From contig CAMYLJ010000005.1 in assembly GCA_947259215.1 (NCBI GenBank), positions 155,035-219,034 of the forward strand: 64,000 bases of DNA, written 5' to 3'. This document shows positions 33,766-41,429 of this stretch, in pieces. The notes beneath the pieces are model-generated. The model saw only the letters and a list, made by a program, of their open reading frames with translations. It had not been told where the DNA came from and made no database searches. How positions within the stretch are numbered: position 1 is the first letter of the stretch; each line of letters starts with the position of its first letter. Source of the DNA: an uncultured delta proteobacterium. GTDB taxonomy: Bacteria > Myxococcota_A > UBA9160 > JAFDET01. A program made the translations under genes and the position numbers.

Positions 33766-35238
33766 TCACGAGCCGGCCGGGACGGCGATCACCTTGGTCT
33801 CCAGGTACTCCTCGAAGCCCTGGAGCCCGTTCTCGCGTCCGAGCCCGCTCTGCTTGTAGCCGCCGAACGGCGTGTCCGGGTGGAACCACTGGGCGCCGTT
33901 CACCGACAGGGTGCCGGTGCGGATGCGTCGCGCCACCGCGAGCCCGCGCTCCAGGCTGGCGCTGGTCACCGAGCCCGAGAGCCCGTAGGCCGAGCGGTTG
34001 GCGATCCGCACCGCGTCGTCGTCGTCCTCGTAGGGGATGACGCAGAGCACCGGGCCGAAGATCTCCTCCTGGGCGATGGTGGCGTCCGGGTCCACGTCCA
34101 CGAAGAGCGTCGGCTCCACGTAGAAGCCCTTCGGCAGGTGATCCGGCGCGCCGCCGCCGACCAGCAGCTGGGCGCCTTCGTCGCGGCCGCGCTCGATGTA
34201 CGCCAGCACGCGCTCCTGCTGGCGCCGGCTGATCTGCGGACCCTGGAGATTCTTCGGGTCCGTGGGGTCGCCGTAGTTCCAGCTCTCGAAGGCAGCCTTC
34301 AGGATCGCCACGCCTTCGTCGTAGCGGGAGCGCGGCAGCAGCAGCCGTGTCGTGATGGCGCAGCCCTGGCCGCCGTGCACGCAGGTCATGGCCCCGCCGG
34401 CGACGCTCCGGATGTCCGCGTCGTCGAGGATCACGTTGGCCGACTTGCCCCCCAGCTCGAGAAAGATCTTCTTCACCGTGGCCGCCGCGCACTCCATGAT
34501 GCGGCGGCCGGTGGCCGTCGATCCGGTGAAGGTCACCAGGTCGATGCGGGAGTCGCTCGACAGGATCTCGCCGACCAGGTGGTCGGACGAGGCCACGATG
34601 TTGAGCACCCCGGGCGGGATGTCGGTGCGCTCGGCCACCACCTTGCCGATGTGGGTCGCCGACCAGGGCGTGTCGGGCGCCGGCTTGAGCACCACCGTGC
34701 AGCCGGAGGCCAGGGCAGGGGCGATCTTCGCCAGGTTCAGGTAGACGGGCACGTTCCAGGGTGTGATGGCGCCCACCACGCCCGCCGGCTCGCGGCGCAG
34801 GATGCGGCCCTGGGGCGTGCCCATGAAGGGGACGTCGGGCATGCGCTGCTCGAAGGCGTAGCTTCCGGCCAGCTCGGTCCAGTAGGGGAGCATTCCGAGC
34901 GGGTCGTCCAGGTGCATCCACGGGGTCAGGGTCACCGGCGCGCCGGCCTCGTGGACCAGGATCGAGCGCAGCTGCTCCTTCTCCTCGACGAGACCCTCGT
35001 GGAGCTGGCGCAGGCAGCGCTCGCGCAGCGCCGCGTCCTCGGACCAGCCTGTCTCGTCGAAGGCGCGCCGCGCGGCGACGAGCGCCGCCTCCATGTCGTC
35101 CTTGGTGCCGTCGGCGGTGGTGCCGAGGACTTCTTCCGTCGAGGGGCTCAGGTTGTCGAAGCGGCCGCGGTTGCTGGCCTCGACGAGCTGGCCGTCGATC
35201 AGGTTGCGGGTCTCGGGACTCAGGGGAACGAGCGCCAT
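33766..35238 (-). CDS. aldehyde dehydrogenase (NAD(P)-dependent)
   Basis: This is a 490-residue enzyme of usual family length. PWNVPVYLNLAKIAPALASG binds the nucleotide region, FLELGGKSANVIL carries the general-base Glu, and GGQGCAITTR the nucleophilic Cys. It oxidises an aldehyde to an acid. It lies 13 bases upstream of the CYP51-ferredoxin gene and 16 bases after an SDR gene. The close AldA-type gene of the mycobacterial CYP51 locus is a likely counterpart. A P450-alcohol-aldehyde-acid oxidation series is the natural reading of the cluster. Confidence 0.94.
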   Translation of the reverse strand: MALVPLSPETRNLIDGQLVEASNRGRFDNLSPSTEEVLGTTADGTKDDMEAALVAARRAFDETGWSEDAALRERCLRQLHEGLVEEKEQLRSILVHEAGAPVTLTPWMHLDDPLGMLPYWTELAGSYAFEQRMPDVPFMGTPQGRILRREPAGVVGAITPWNVPVYLNLAKIAPALASGCTVVLKPAPDTPWSATHIGKVVAERTDIPPGVLNIVASSDHLVGEILSSDSRIDLVTFTGSTATGRRIMECAAATVKKIFLELGGKSANVILDDADIRSVAGGAMTCVHGGQGCAITTRLLLPRSRYDEGVAILKAAFESWNYGDPTDPKNLQGPQISRRQQERVLAYIERGRDEGAQLLVGGGAPDHLPKGFYVEPTLFVDVDPDATIAQEEIFGPVLCVIPYEDDDDAVRIANRSAYGLSGSVTSASLERGLAVARRIRTGTLSVNGAQWFHPDTPFGGYKQSGLGRENGLQGFEEYLETKVIAVPAGS

Positions 35239-35254
35239 GGGGCCTCCTCGCGGG

Positions 35255-36028
35255 TCATCCGCCGAACTCCTTCTTGCGTCCGCCGGGCTGCACCTCGATC
35301 ACGCTGGTGTACGACTCTTCCACCGGCACGCCGACCGCGCGCACCACGGCACGGGCCACGCTCTCGGCGGGCATCCAGTGCAGGTGCCGCATGACGCCCC
35401 AGTACCTCCAGCTCTCGAGGATCGTGTGCAGCTTGTCCTGGGGCATGCGGTTGCCGAACTCGCTGGCGGTGGGCCCGACGCGGATCAGGATCGAGCGCAC
35501 GCCGGTGCCCTCGGTCTCCATCTCGACGACCCGGGCGAATACCTCGAGCCCCGCCTTGGCGGCGCCGTACGCGCTCTGCCAGGGGCGCGGATTCGCAGCG
35601 CTGTCGGAGCCGATGAAGACCACGTCGCCCACCCGCCGCTCGACCATGTGAGGGAGCAGGCGCCGGGTCATGTACATGGCGCCGAGCAGGTTCACCTCGA
35701 GGTCGCTCTTCAGCTCCTCGTCGGTGGCCTGGGCGACGAGCGCCGAGAGGTTCTGTCCGGCGTTGTTCACCAGCACGTCCACCGCGCCGAGCTCTGCGCG
35801 CGCGGCGGCACAGAAGGCGTCGGCGGAGTCGGAATCGGTCACGTCCAGGCGATGGGAGAAGACCTTTCCCCCGGCCGCCTCCACCTCCTTGGCGACGTCC
35901 TCCAGCCGCTCGACGCGGCGCGCGCCGATCGCCACGCGCCAGCCGAGGGCCCCGAAGGCCTGTGCGATCGCGGCTCCGATGCCCGAGGAGGCGCCGGTGA
36001 CTACGACCGTGCGCGGAGCGTCGGCCAC
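35255..36028 (-). CDS. SDR-family dehydrogenase
   Basis: This is a 257-residue classical SDR from a GTG. TGASSGIG is at 11-18, VNNAG in the middle, and SAYGAAKAG gives Tyr-x3-Lys. A HWMPAESVARAVVRAV segment near the C-terminus resembles the SDRs of mycobacterial CYP51 neighbourhoods. It starts four bases after the upstream P450 gene ends and is followed by the aldehyde dehydrogenase, so it probably oxidises an alcohol made by a P450. Substrate not determinable. Confidence 0.9.
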   Translation of the reverse strand: MADAPRTVVVTGASSGIGAAIAQAFGALGWRVAIGARRVERLEDVAKEVEAAGGKVFSHRLDVTDSDSADAFCAAARAELGAVDVLVNNAGQNLSALVAQATDEELKSDLEVNLLGAMYMTRRLLPHMVERRVGDVVFIGSDSAANPRPWQSAYGAAKAGLEVFARVVEMETEGTGVRSILIRVGPTASEFGNRMPQDKLHTILESWRYWGVMRHLHWMPAESVARAVVRAVGVPVEESYTSVIEVQPGGRKKEFGG

Positions 36029-36032
36029 GGCG

Positions 36033-37229
36033 TCAGACCTTCACCGGCAGGGCGGCGAAGCCGCGCACGTTGATGGAGTGGACTCGCTCGGCACCCTCGG
36101 GCTCGATCTCGTAGCCCGCGAAGCGGCGCCACCACTCCTCCAGCGCCACCCGCCCCTCGAGCCGTGCCAGGGCCGCGCCCATGCAGAAGTGGGTGCCGCG
36201 GCCGAAGGACAGCATCTCGCTGGTGTCGCGGCGGATGTCGTAGGCGTCCGGCCGCTCGAAGACCGATTCGTCGCGGTTGCCGGAGCCGATCAGCAGCAGG
36301 ACGAACGCGCCGGCCGGCACCGTCGTGCCGTGCCACTGCGTGTCGCGGGTGAGGAGCCGCGCCAGGATCTGGGTGGAGTTGTCGTAGCGGAGGGTCTCCT
36401 CCACCCAGCCCGGGATGAGGCCCGGATCCTCGCGCACCAGCGCGCGCTGCTCCGGGTTCCGCCACAGCCAGTAGAGCGCGTTGGCCAGGAGCTTGGTGGT
36501 GGTCTCGTTTCCCGCCACGATCATCAGGTTGCAGAAGGCGAGGATCTCGTCGTCGCCGAGGCGGTCGCCGTCGATCTCCGCGTCGAGCAGGGCCGACAGC
36601 AGGTCCTCGCCAGGGCGCGCGCGGCGCTCGCCCAGGAGCTGCTTGAAGTAGCCGCGGATCTTCCCGAAGGCCTCGACGCCCGCCTGCGGCACGTCCCGCA
36701 TGCCTTCCTCGCGGTGGACCAGCAGGTCCGCCCAGGTGCGCAGCATGGCGCGGTCGGCCTCCGGTACGCCCAGCATCTCGCTGATCACGTCCATCGGGAG
36801 CTTGCCGGCGAACTCCGTCACGACGTCGAAGCCGCCGGACCCGACCTGGGCGTCCAGGTAGCGCACTGCGAGCTCGCGGATGCGGGGCTCCATGGCGGCC
36901 ACCCGCCGCGGCGTGAAGCCGCGGGCCACGAGGCCGCGCATGCGCGTGTGTCGCGGCGGATCCAGGGCCAGGAAGGACATACCGAGCTGCGCCCCCGGCC
37001 CGCGGGCCGCCGGGTCGAGCGAGACCCCCTCGATGTTCGACAGGGTCGCGGTGTCCTTGAAGCCGTGCAGCACGTCGGCGTGCCGGGAGAGTGCCCAGAA
37101 GTCGAGCTCCGGGTTGTGGTAGATCGGCGCCTCGGCCCGCAGCCGCGTGTAGATGGGGTAGGGGTCTTCGTGGAACGCGTAGGCGTAGGGATCGAGCACG
37201 ACGGGGGTCGCTTCCGACACGCTGGCCAC
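36033..37229 (-). CDS. cytochrome P450
   Basis: This is a 398-residue P450. GTG 37229 is chosen; another in-frame GTG at 37220 is possible. The I-helix VAGNETTTK, EETLR and heme loop FGRGTHFCMG with C349 are intact. It resembles the P450 at 30269 through most of its length. It heads the minus-strand operon running through SDR, ALDH, CYP51-ferredoxin, SnoaL and a second P450. The ferredoxin domain fused to CYP51 may also serve this enzyme, since no free ferredoxin gene is seen. Confidence 0.93.
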   Translation of the reverse strand: MASVSEATPVVLDPYAYAFHEDPYPIYTRLRAEAPIYHNPELDFWALSRHADVLHGFKDTATLSNIEGVSLDPAARGPGAQLGMSFLALDPPRHTRMRGLVARGFTPRRVAAMEPRIRELAVRYLDAQVGSGGFDVVTEFAGKLPMDVISEMLGVPEADRAMLRTWADLLVHREEGMRDVPQAGVEAFGKIRGYFKQLLGERRARPGEDLLSALLDAEIDGDRLGDDEILAFCNLMIVAGNETTTKLLANALYWLWRNPEQRALVREDPGLIPGWVEETLRYDNSTQILARLLTRDTQWHGTTVPAGAFVLLLIGSGNRDESVFERPDAYDIRRDTSEMLSFGRGTHFCMGAALARLEGRVALEEWWRRFAGYEIEPEGAERVHSINVRGFAALPVKV

Positions 37230-37237
37230 CCTATCGG

Positions 37238-37263
37238 ATTTACCATTCGCGTGCAATGTAAAT
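37238..37263. promoter_or_regulatory. candidate operator in divergent control region
   Basis: ATTTAC at 37238-37243 and GTAAAT at 37258-37263 form an inverted repeat with a 14-base spacer; CATT and AATG lie inside it. It sits between the divergent P450 operon and the dehydrogenase-TetR pair. This AT-rich island is distinct from its 70% GC surroundings. The TetR protein at 38160 is the obvious candidate to bind here. Confidence 0.45.
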
Positions 37264-37299
37264 TGTGATAGCCTCCGGGGCGTCGACAGGAGGTGCCAG

Positions 37300-38163
37300 G
37301 TGGCCATCCGCGCGGGCTTCATCGGGCTCGGAAACCAGGGCAAGCCCATCGCTGCCCATCTCGCCCCGGCGGGCCTCGAGACGACCGTCTTCGACATCGC
37401 CCGGGAGCCGGTGCAGGAGCTCGTGGCCGGCGGCGCCAAGGCGGCGGCGTCCCCGCGCGAGCTGGCCGCGCGCGCCGACGTGATCGGGATCTGCGTGCCC
37501 GAGGACGACCACGTGCGCGCCGTCCTGCGTGGCGAGGACGGCGTGCTGGCCGGGGCCGCGCCCGGAACGGTGATCGCCATCCACAGCACGATCCTCCCGG
37601 CGACGGCGATCGAGCTGGCGGAGGAGGCGGTGGCCGCCGGGGTGGCGGTGCTCGACGCCTGCGTGACCGGCGGTGCGGCGCGCGCGGCGCAGAAGCAGCT
37701 CACCTACCTGGTGGGCGGCGACGCCGCGGCGCTGGAGAAGGCGCGCCCGTTCCTCGAGTGCAGCGCGGAGAAGATCATCCACGCCGGTGAGCTCGGAAAC
37801 GGCGCCAAGCTGAAGCTCTGCATCAACCTGATCACCTACATCCAGTGGGCAGCGGCCTACGAATCGTTCTCGCTGGCCAAGGCCGTGGGCCTGCCCCAGA
37901 AGGTGCTGGAGGAGGCTGGGCAGGCCAACGGGCAGCTCACCCCGCTCATGCTCGCCTTCCTGGCGACGCACAAGATGCCCGAGGAAGCGCGCACGAGTGA
38001 GGGCCTCCAGTCCCTGCTGCGCGGCTTCATGAACGTGGCGGAGAAGGACCTGGCCTGGGCGCTCCAGCTCGCGCGCCAGTCCGGCGTGACGCTTCCGGTG
38101 GGCGGGCTGGTGTCCCAGCTGATGGCGCGCCTCTACGGGGTGGAGGACGCGGGGCGCCGATGA
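37300..38163 (+). CDS. 3-hydroxyisobutyrate dehydrogenase-family NAD(P)-dependent reductase
   Basis: This is a 287-residue beta-hydroxyacid dehydrogenase from a GTG, seven bases after AGGAGG. The Rossmann turn GFIGLGNQGKPIA is at the start, followed by DACVTGGAARA (substrate loop) and GNGAKLKLCINL with the catalytic Lys. Family members oxidise 3-hydroxy acids or reduce their semialdehydes. A protein of this family also sits in the mycobacterial CYP51 neighbourhood. It is coupled to the TetR gene by an ATGA overlap and divergent from the P450 operon. Confidence 0.9.
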   Translation: MAIRAGFIGLGNQGKPIAAHLAPAGLETTVFDIAREPVQELVAGGAKAAASPRELAARADVIGICVPEDDHVRAVLRGEDGVLAGAAPGTVIAIHSTILPATAIELAEEAVAAGVAVLDACVTGGAARAAQKQLTYLVGGDAAALEKARPFLECSAEKIIHAGELGNGAKLKLCINLITYIQWAAAYESFSLAKAVGLPQKVLEEAGQANGQLTPLMLAFLATHKMPEEARTSEGLQSLLRGFMNVAEKDLAWALQLARQSGVTLPVGGLVSQLMARLYGVEDAGRR

Positions 38164-38798
38164 GCGATCGCGCGCGCCTCGCTCCCGCGTCCCGCGAGCG
38201 GCGCTCCCACGCGGAGCGGACCGCGGAGACCCGGGCGCGCATCATGGACGCCGTGGTGGAGAGCATCGCGGAGGTGGGGTTCCAGCGGACCACCGCCACC
38301 GAGATCGCGCGCCGTGCCGGGGTGACCTGGGGCGCGGTGCAGCACCACTTCGGCGGCAAGGACGGCATCCTGCTCGCGGTGCTGGAGGATTCGTTCGCGC
38401 ACTTCGCCGAGCGGCTGGCCGACATCCCCACGGAGGACACGCCCCTCGAGAAGCGCGTGGGGCTCTTCCTGGACCGGGCCTGGGAGCACTTCGGCAGCCC
38501 GCGCTACCGCTCCACCTTCGAGATCCTGCTGAACGATGCCGGGCCGTCGGGGCCGGATCCGGAGCTGCCGTGGCAGACGGAGATGTTCACGGCCTGGAAT
38601 CGCATCTGGACCGCACTCTTCGGCGACGCGGGCCTGCCCCGGCGGCGCGTCGTCACGCTCCAGCACTACACGGTCGCCGTCCTGTCGGGTCTGGCCTCCA
38701 TGAAGATGCTGGAGGGCCCGACGGCGCGTATCCGGCAGGCCGAGCTCGACCTGCTGAAGGACACCCTGGTCCGGGAGCTCTTCCGCACGGGAAACTAA
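38160..38798 (+). CDS. TetR-family transcriptional regulator
   Basis: This is a 212-residue protein. The DNA-binding part includes TTATEIARRAGVTWGAVQHHFGGKDGIL, a clear TetR helix-turn-helix. Its ATG overlaps the preceding dehydrogenase stop. It probably controls the divergent P450/CYP51 operon and its own two-gene transcript through the inverted repeat near 37250. The gene ends inside palindrome C: the last TAA (38796-38798) belongs to the repeat. Confidence 0.92.
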   Translation: MSDRARLAPASRERRSHAERTAETRARIMDAVVESIAEVGFQRTTATEIARRAGVTWGAVQHHFGGKDGILLAVLEDSFAHFAERLADIPTEDTPLEKRVGLFLDRAWEHFGSPRYRSTFEILLNDAGPSGPDPELPWQTEMFTAWNRIWTALFGDAGLPRRRVVTLQHYTVAVLSGLASMKMLEGPTARIRQAELDLLKDTLVRELFRTGN

Positions 38799-38862
38799 GA
38801 AACGGGGACGGTCCTAAGAAACTGCTGCAGTTTCTTAGGACCGTCCCCGTTTCTTAGTTTCC
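38790..38862. repeat. 73-bp perfect palindromic repeat, copy C
   Basis: Two perfect 36-base arms flank a T at 38826. Each arm carries AACTAAGAAACGGGGACGGTC followed by CTAAGAAACTGC, so copies A and C share almost the entire arm except the outermost and central bases. It lies between the TetR gene and a convergent SDR gene and supplies the TetR stop codon. In RNA it would form a very stable hairpin in both directions and could act as a bidirectional 3' end stabiliser. Confidence 0.9.
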
Positions 38863-38867
38863 GTTCC

Positions 38868-39749
38868 TTAGGAGGAGGGATCGAACGGGCCCTTCCCGAG
38901 CTGCTCGCGGATGGGGACGAAGGGCGGTTGGAGCATGGCGCGCCGCTGCCAGTTGGCGCCGTCCACCACCAGCGTGTGCCCCGTGATGTAGGCCGCGTAG
39001 GGTGAGGCCAGGAAGGTGGCGGCCCAGCCGAGCTCGCGCCGGCGCCCCGTGCGGCCCGCGGGCGTGCTGCCCTCTTCGCGCTCGTGGTCGCCGCGGCCGG
39101 GGACGCCCTGGATGTTTCCGGTCTCGTCTTCGTGGGGGAAGAGGCCGGGCACCAGGCCATTCACGCGGATGCCGTAGGGCGCCCACTCGACGGCCAGGGT
39201 CTCGGTCAGGTTCTTTACGCCCGCCTTGGCGGCGGCCGAGTGGGCGAAGCCGGGACCGCCGGTCCAGGCATACGAGGCCCCCACGTTGAGGATGCAGCCC
39301 GGCGACCTCGCCGCGATGTGCCGTTGCGCGAACTCGCGCGAGCAGAAGAAGGTGCCGTTCAGCACGATGTCCACCACCGCGCGCCAGCCGTTCGGCGACA
39401 GGTCCTCGGCGGGAACCGGGAAGTTTCCCGCAGCGTTGTTGACGAGGGTCGCGGGCAGACCCAGCTCCGCCTGCACCGCGTCGAAGGCAGCGGTCACCGT
39501 CTCGGGCTTGCGGATGTCGCACTCGGCCGCGGCGGCGCGGCCGCCCGCTTCCTCGACGGCCGCCATGCCGGCGGCGCGGTGCTCGGGGTCGCGGCTCAGC
39601 ACGCCCACTCCGGCGCCGAGGCGCGCGAACTCCACCGCGATGGCGCGGCCGAGGCCGGTGCCACCGCCGGTCACGATCACGGCCTGCCCCTCGAAGCTGT
39701 CCTTCGGCAGCGCCGATGCGCCCAGCTCCGGCGGTTCGGGAAGTCCCAT
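38868..39749 (-). CDS. SDR-family reductase, 2,4-dienoyl-CoA reductase-like
   Basis: This is a 293-residue SDR. ATG 39749 follows GAGGAGG. TGGGTGLGRA binds the nucleotide and NNAAGNFP is the hallmark of peroxisomal-type 2,4-dienoyl-CoA reductases. The usual Tyr-x3-Lys is replaced by a SAAAKAG segment without Tyr, also as in that group. It should reduce a dienoyl-CoA with NADPH, which is needed when substrates carry existing double bonds. A stretch rich in Arg/Glu/Gly (GRGDHEREEGSTPAGRTGRR) before the C-terminus looks like the loop over the active site. Confidence 0.88.
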   Translation of the reverse strand: MGLPEPPELGASALPKDSFEGQAVIVTGGGTGLGRAIAVEFARLGAGVGVLSRDPEHRAAGMAAVEEAGGRAAAAECDIRKPETVTAAFDAVQAELGLPATLVNNAAGNFPVPAEDLSPNGWRAVVDIVLNGTFFCSREFAQRHIAARSPGCILNVGASYAWTGGPGFAHSAAAKAGVKNLTETLAVEWAPYGIRVNGLVPGLFPHEDETGNIQGVPGRGDHEREEGSTPAGRTGRRRELGWAATFLASPYAAYITGHTLVVDGANWQRRAMLQPPFVPIREQLGKGPFDPSS

Positions 39750-39801
39750 CTCCGGCCTCCTCGGGGCGGGCATGATAGCCTGTGCCGGCGGAGGAGGAAG
39801 C

Positions 39802-40626
39802 GTGGACGACCCGGGTGCCGCCCGCCGCGTCGAGACCGGCTCGGACGAGGTGACGTGCAGCGTCGAGGAGCGCGTGGCCGTGCTCACCCTGAACCGGCCC
39901 GATGCGCGCAATGCGCTCACGCTCGAGATGAAGCGGGCGCTGGTCGAGACGATCCCGCGCCTGGGCGCGGATCCCGACGTCGGCTGCCTGCTCCTCACCG
40001 GCGCGGGCAGCGCCTTCTGCGCTGGGGGCGACACGAAGAAGATGGCGGAGGACGGAAACCCGCCCTCGCCCGAGGAGCGCAAGCGCCAGCTGCGCTGGGA
40101 GCACGGCATCCCGCTGGCGCTCTACACCCTGGAGAAGCCGTCCGTGGCGGCGCTCCCGGGGCCCGCCGCCGGTGCGGGCTTCTCCCTGGCGCTCGCATGC
40201 GACCTGCGGATTGCGGCCGAGAGCGCCTTCGTGACCACGGCCTACGCGCGGCTGGGCCTGTCCGGCGACTACGGCGGGAGCTGGTTCCTCACCCACCTGG
40301 TCGGTTCCGCCAAGGCTCGCGAGCTCTTCTACCTCGCCGACCGCATCGACGCGGCGACCTGCGCGGAGCTCGGGATCGTGAACCGGATCGTACCGGATGC
40401 GGACCTGGCGAAGGAGGCGCGCGCGCTGGCCGCGCGCATCGCCGCCGGTCCGCCGGTAGCGCTTCGCTACATGAAGGAAAATCTGAACCGCGCCCTGCGC
40501 GAGGACCTGGCCGCCTGCCTGGAGGTGGAGGCCGAACGCATGGTGCAGGGCGCGACGACCGAGGACTACCTGGAGGCCGTGCAGGCCTTCCAGGAGAAGC
40601 GGGCGCCCGTCTTCAAGGGGCGCTGA
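39802..40626 (+). CDS. enoyl-CoA hydratase/isomerase family protein
   Basis: This is a 274-residue crotonase from a GTG with GAGGAGG before it. FCAGGDTKKM and AAGAGFSLALACDLRIA form the oxyanion hole. The LGLSGDYGGSWFL segment, with Asp at the second acidic position, resembles isomerase-type crotonases of the PaaG kind. It is divergent from the dienoyl-CoA reductase gene with 52 bases between, a sensible pairing for unsaturated acyl chains. The open frame upstream of 39802 is a shadow of that gene. Confidence 0.88.
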   Translation: MDDPGAARRVETGSDEVTCSVEERVAVLTLNRPDARNALTLEMKRALVETIPRLGADPDVGCLLLTGAGSAFCAGGDTKKMAEDGNPPSPEERKRQLRWEHGIPLALYTLEKPSVAALPGPAAGAGFSLALACDLRIAAESAFVTTAYARLGLSGDYGGSWFLTHLVGSAKARELFYLADRIDAATCAELGIVNRIVPDADLAKEARALAARIAAGPPVALRYMKENLNRALREDLAACLEVEAERMVQGATTEDYLEAVQAFQEKRAPVFKGR

Positions 40627-40646
40627 CGCGCCAGGAGAGCCGAGCC

Positions 40647-41429
40647 GTGAGCAGCGACACCATCCTCCTCGAGTTCGACGGGCCGGTGGCCGTCATGACC
40701 AACAACCGGCCCGACCGCCACAACGCCGCCAACAACGAGATGGACGCGCGCCTGTGGGAGATCCTGCGCGAGCTGCACGAGCGTCCCGACGTGCGCGCCG
40801 TCGTGTGGCGGGGCAACGGCAAGTCGTTCTCGTCCGGGCGCGACGTGGCCGAACTGGGCCAGCGCGAGCCCGGCGTCTCCGACCTGGAGTTCATCGAGGC
40901 GGGTCACGCCGGCACCCAGGGCTTCTTCACGCTGCCGGTGCCGATCGTGGTCGCGCTCAAGGGCTGGGTGATCGGCGGCTCCTTCGAACGCGCGCTGCTC
41001 TGCGACATGCGCATCGCCGCCGAGAGCGCGAAGATGCGCCTGCCGGAGGTGCTCCACGGCGTGGTGCCGGACACGGGCGGCACGGCGCGCCTGGTGCAGA
41101 TGGCCGGGCACGGCCTGGCTGCGGACCTGGCCCTGACCGGGCGGGTGATGGACGCCGAGGAGGCGCTGCGCCACGGCGTGGTATCGCGCGTGGTGCGGGA
41201 CGCCGAGGTCGACGACGCGGCGCTCGAGATCGCCCGGCAGATCGCCCAGGCGCCGCCCTTCACCGTGAAGATGTTCCGCCGCACGCTCGGCGGCCTGGTC
41301 AACCCGGAGGTGCAGCGCTCGATTCGGGATGAGGCCGTCACCCAGTCCCTGGTCTTCACCTCCCACGACTACGCCGAGATGAAGGCCGCCCGCGCCGAGG
41401 AACGCGAGCCGAAGTACCGCGGAAACTAG
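40647..41429 (+). CDS. enoyl-CoA hydratase/isomerase family protein
   Basis: This is a 260-residue crotonase from a GTG with CAGGAGAG upstream, 20 bases after the previous gene. SSGRDVAEL and GWVIGGSFERALLCDMRIA make the oxyanion hole; LPEVLHGVVPDTGG retains one acidic residue at the hydratase Glu position. The FERALLCD segment replaces the usual Gly-rich helix start, so substrate binding may be unusual. Its TAG shares the tetranucleotide CTAG with the stop of the convergent carboxyltransferase gene. Confidence 0.87.
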   Translation: MSSDTILLEFDGPVAVMTNNRPDRHNAANNEMDARLWEILRELHERPDVRAVVWRGNGKSFSSGRDVAELGQREPGVSDLEFIEAGHAGTQGFFTLPVPIVVALKGWVIGGSFERALLCDMRIAAESAKMRLPEVLHGVVPDTGGTARLVQMAGHGLAADLALTGRVMDAEEALRHGVVSRVVRDAEVDDAALEIARQIAQAPPFTVKMFRRTLGGLVNPEVQRSIRDEAVTQSLVFTSHDYAEMKAARAEEREPKYRGN

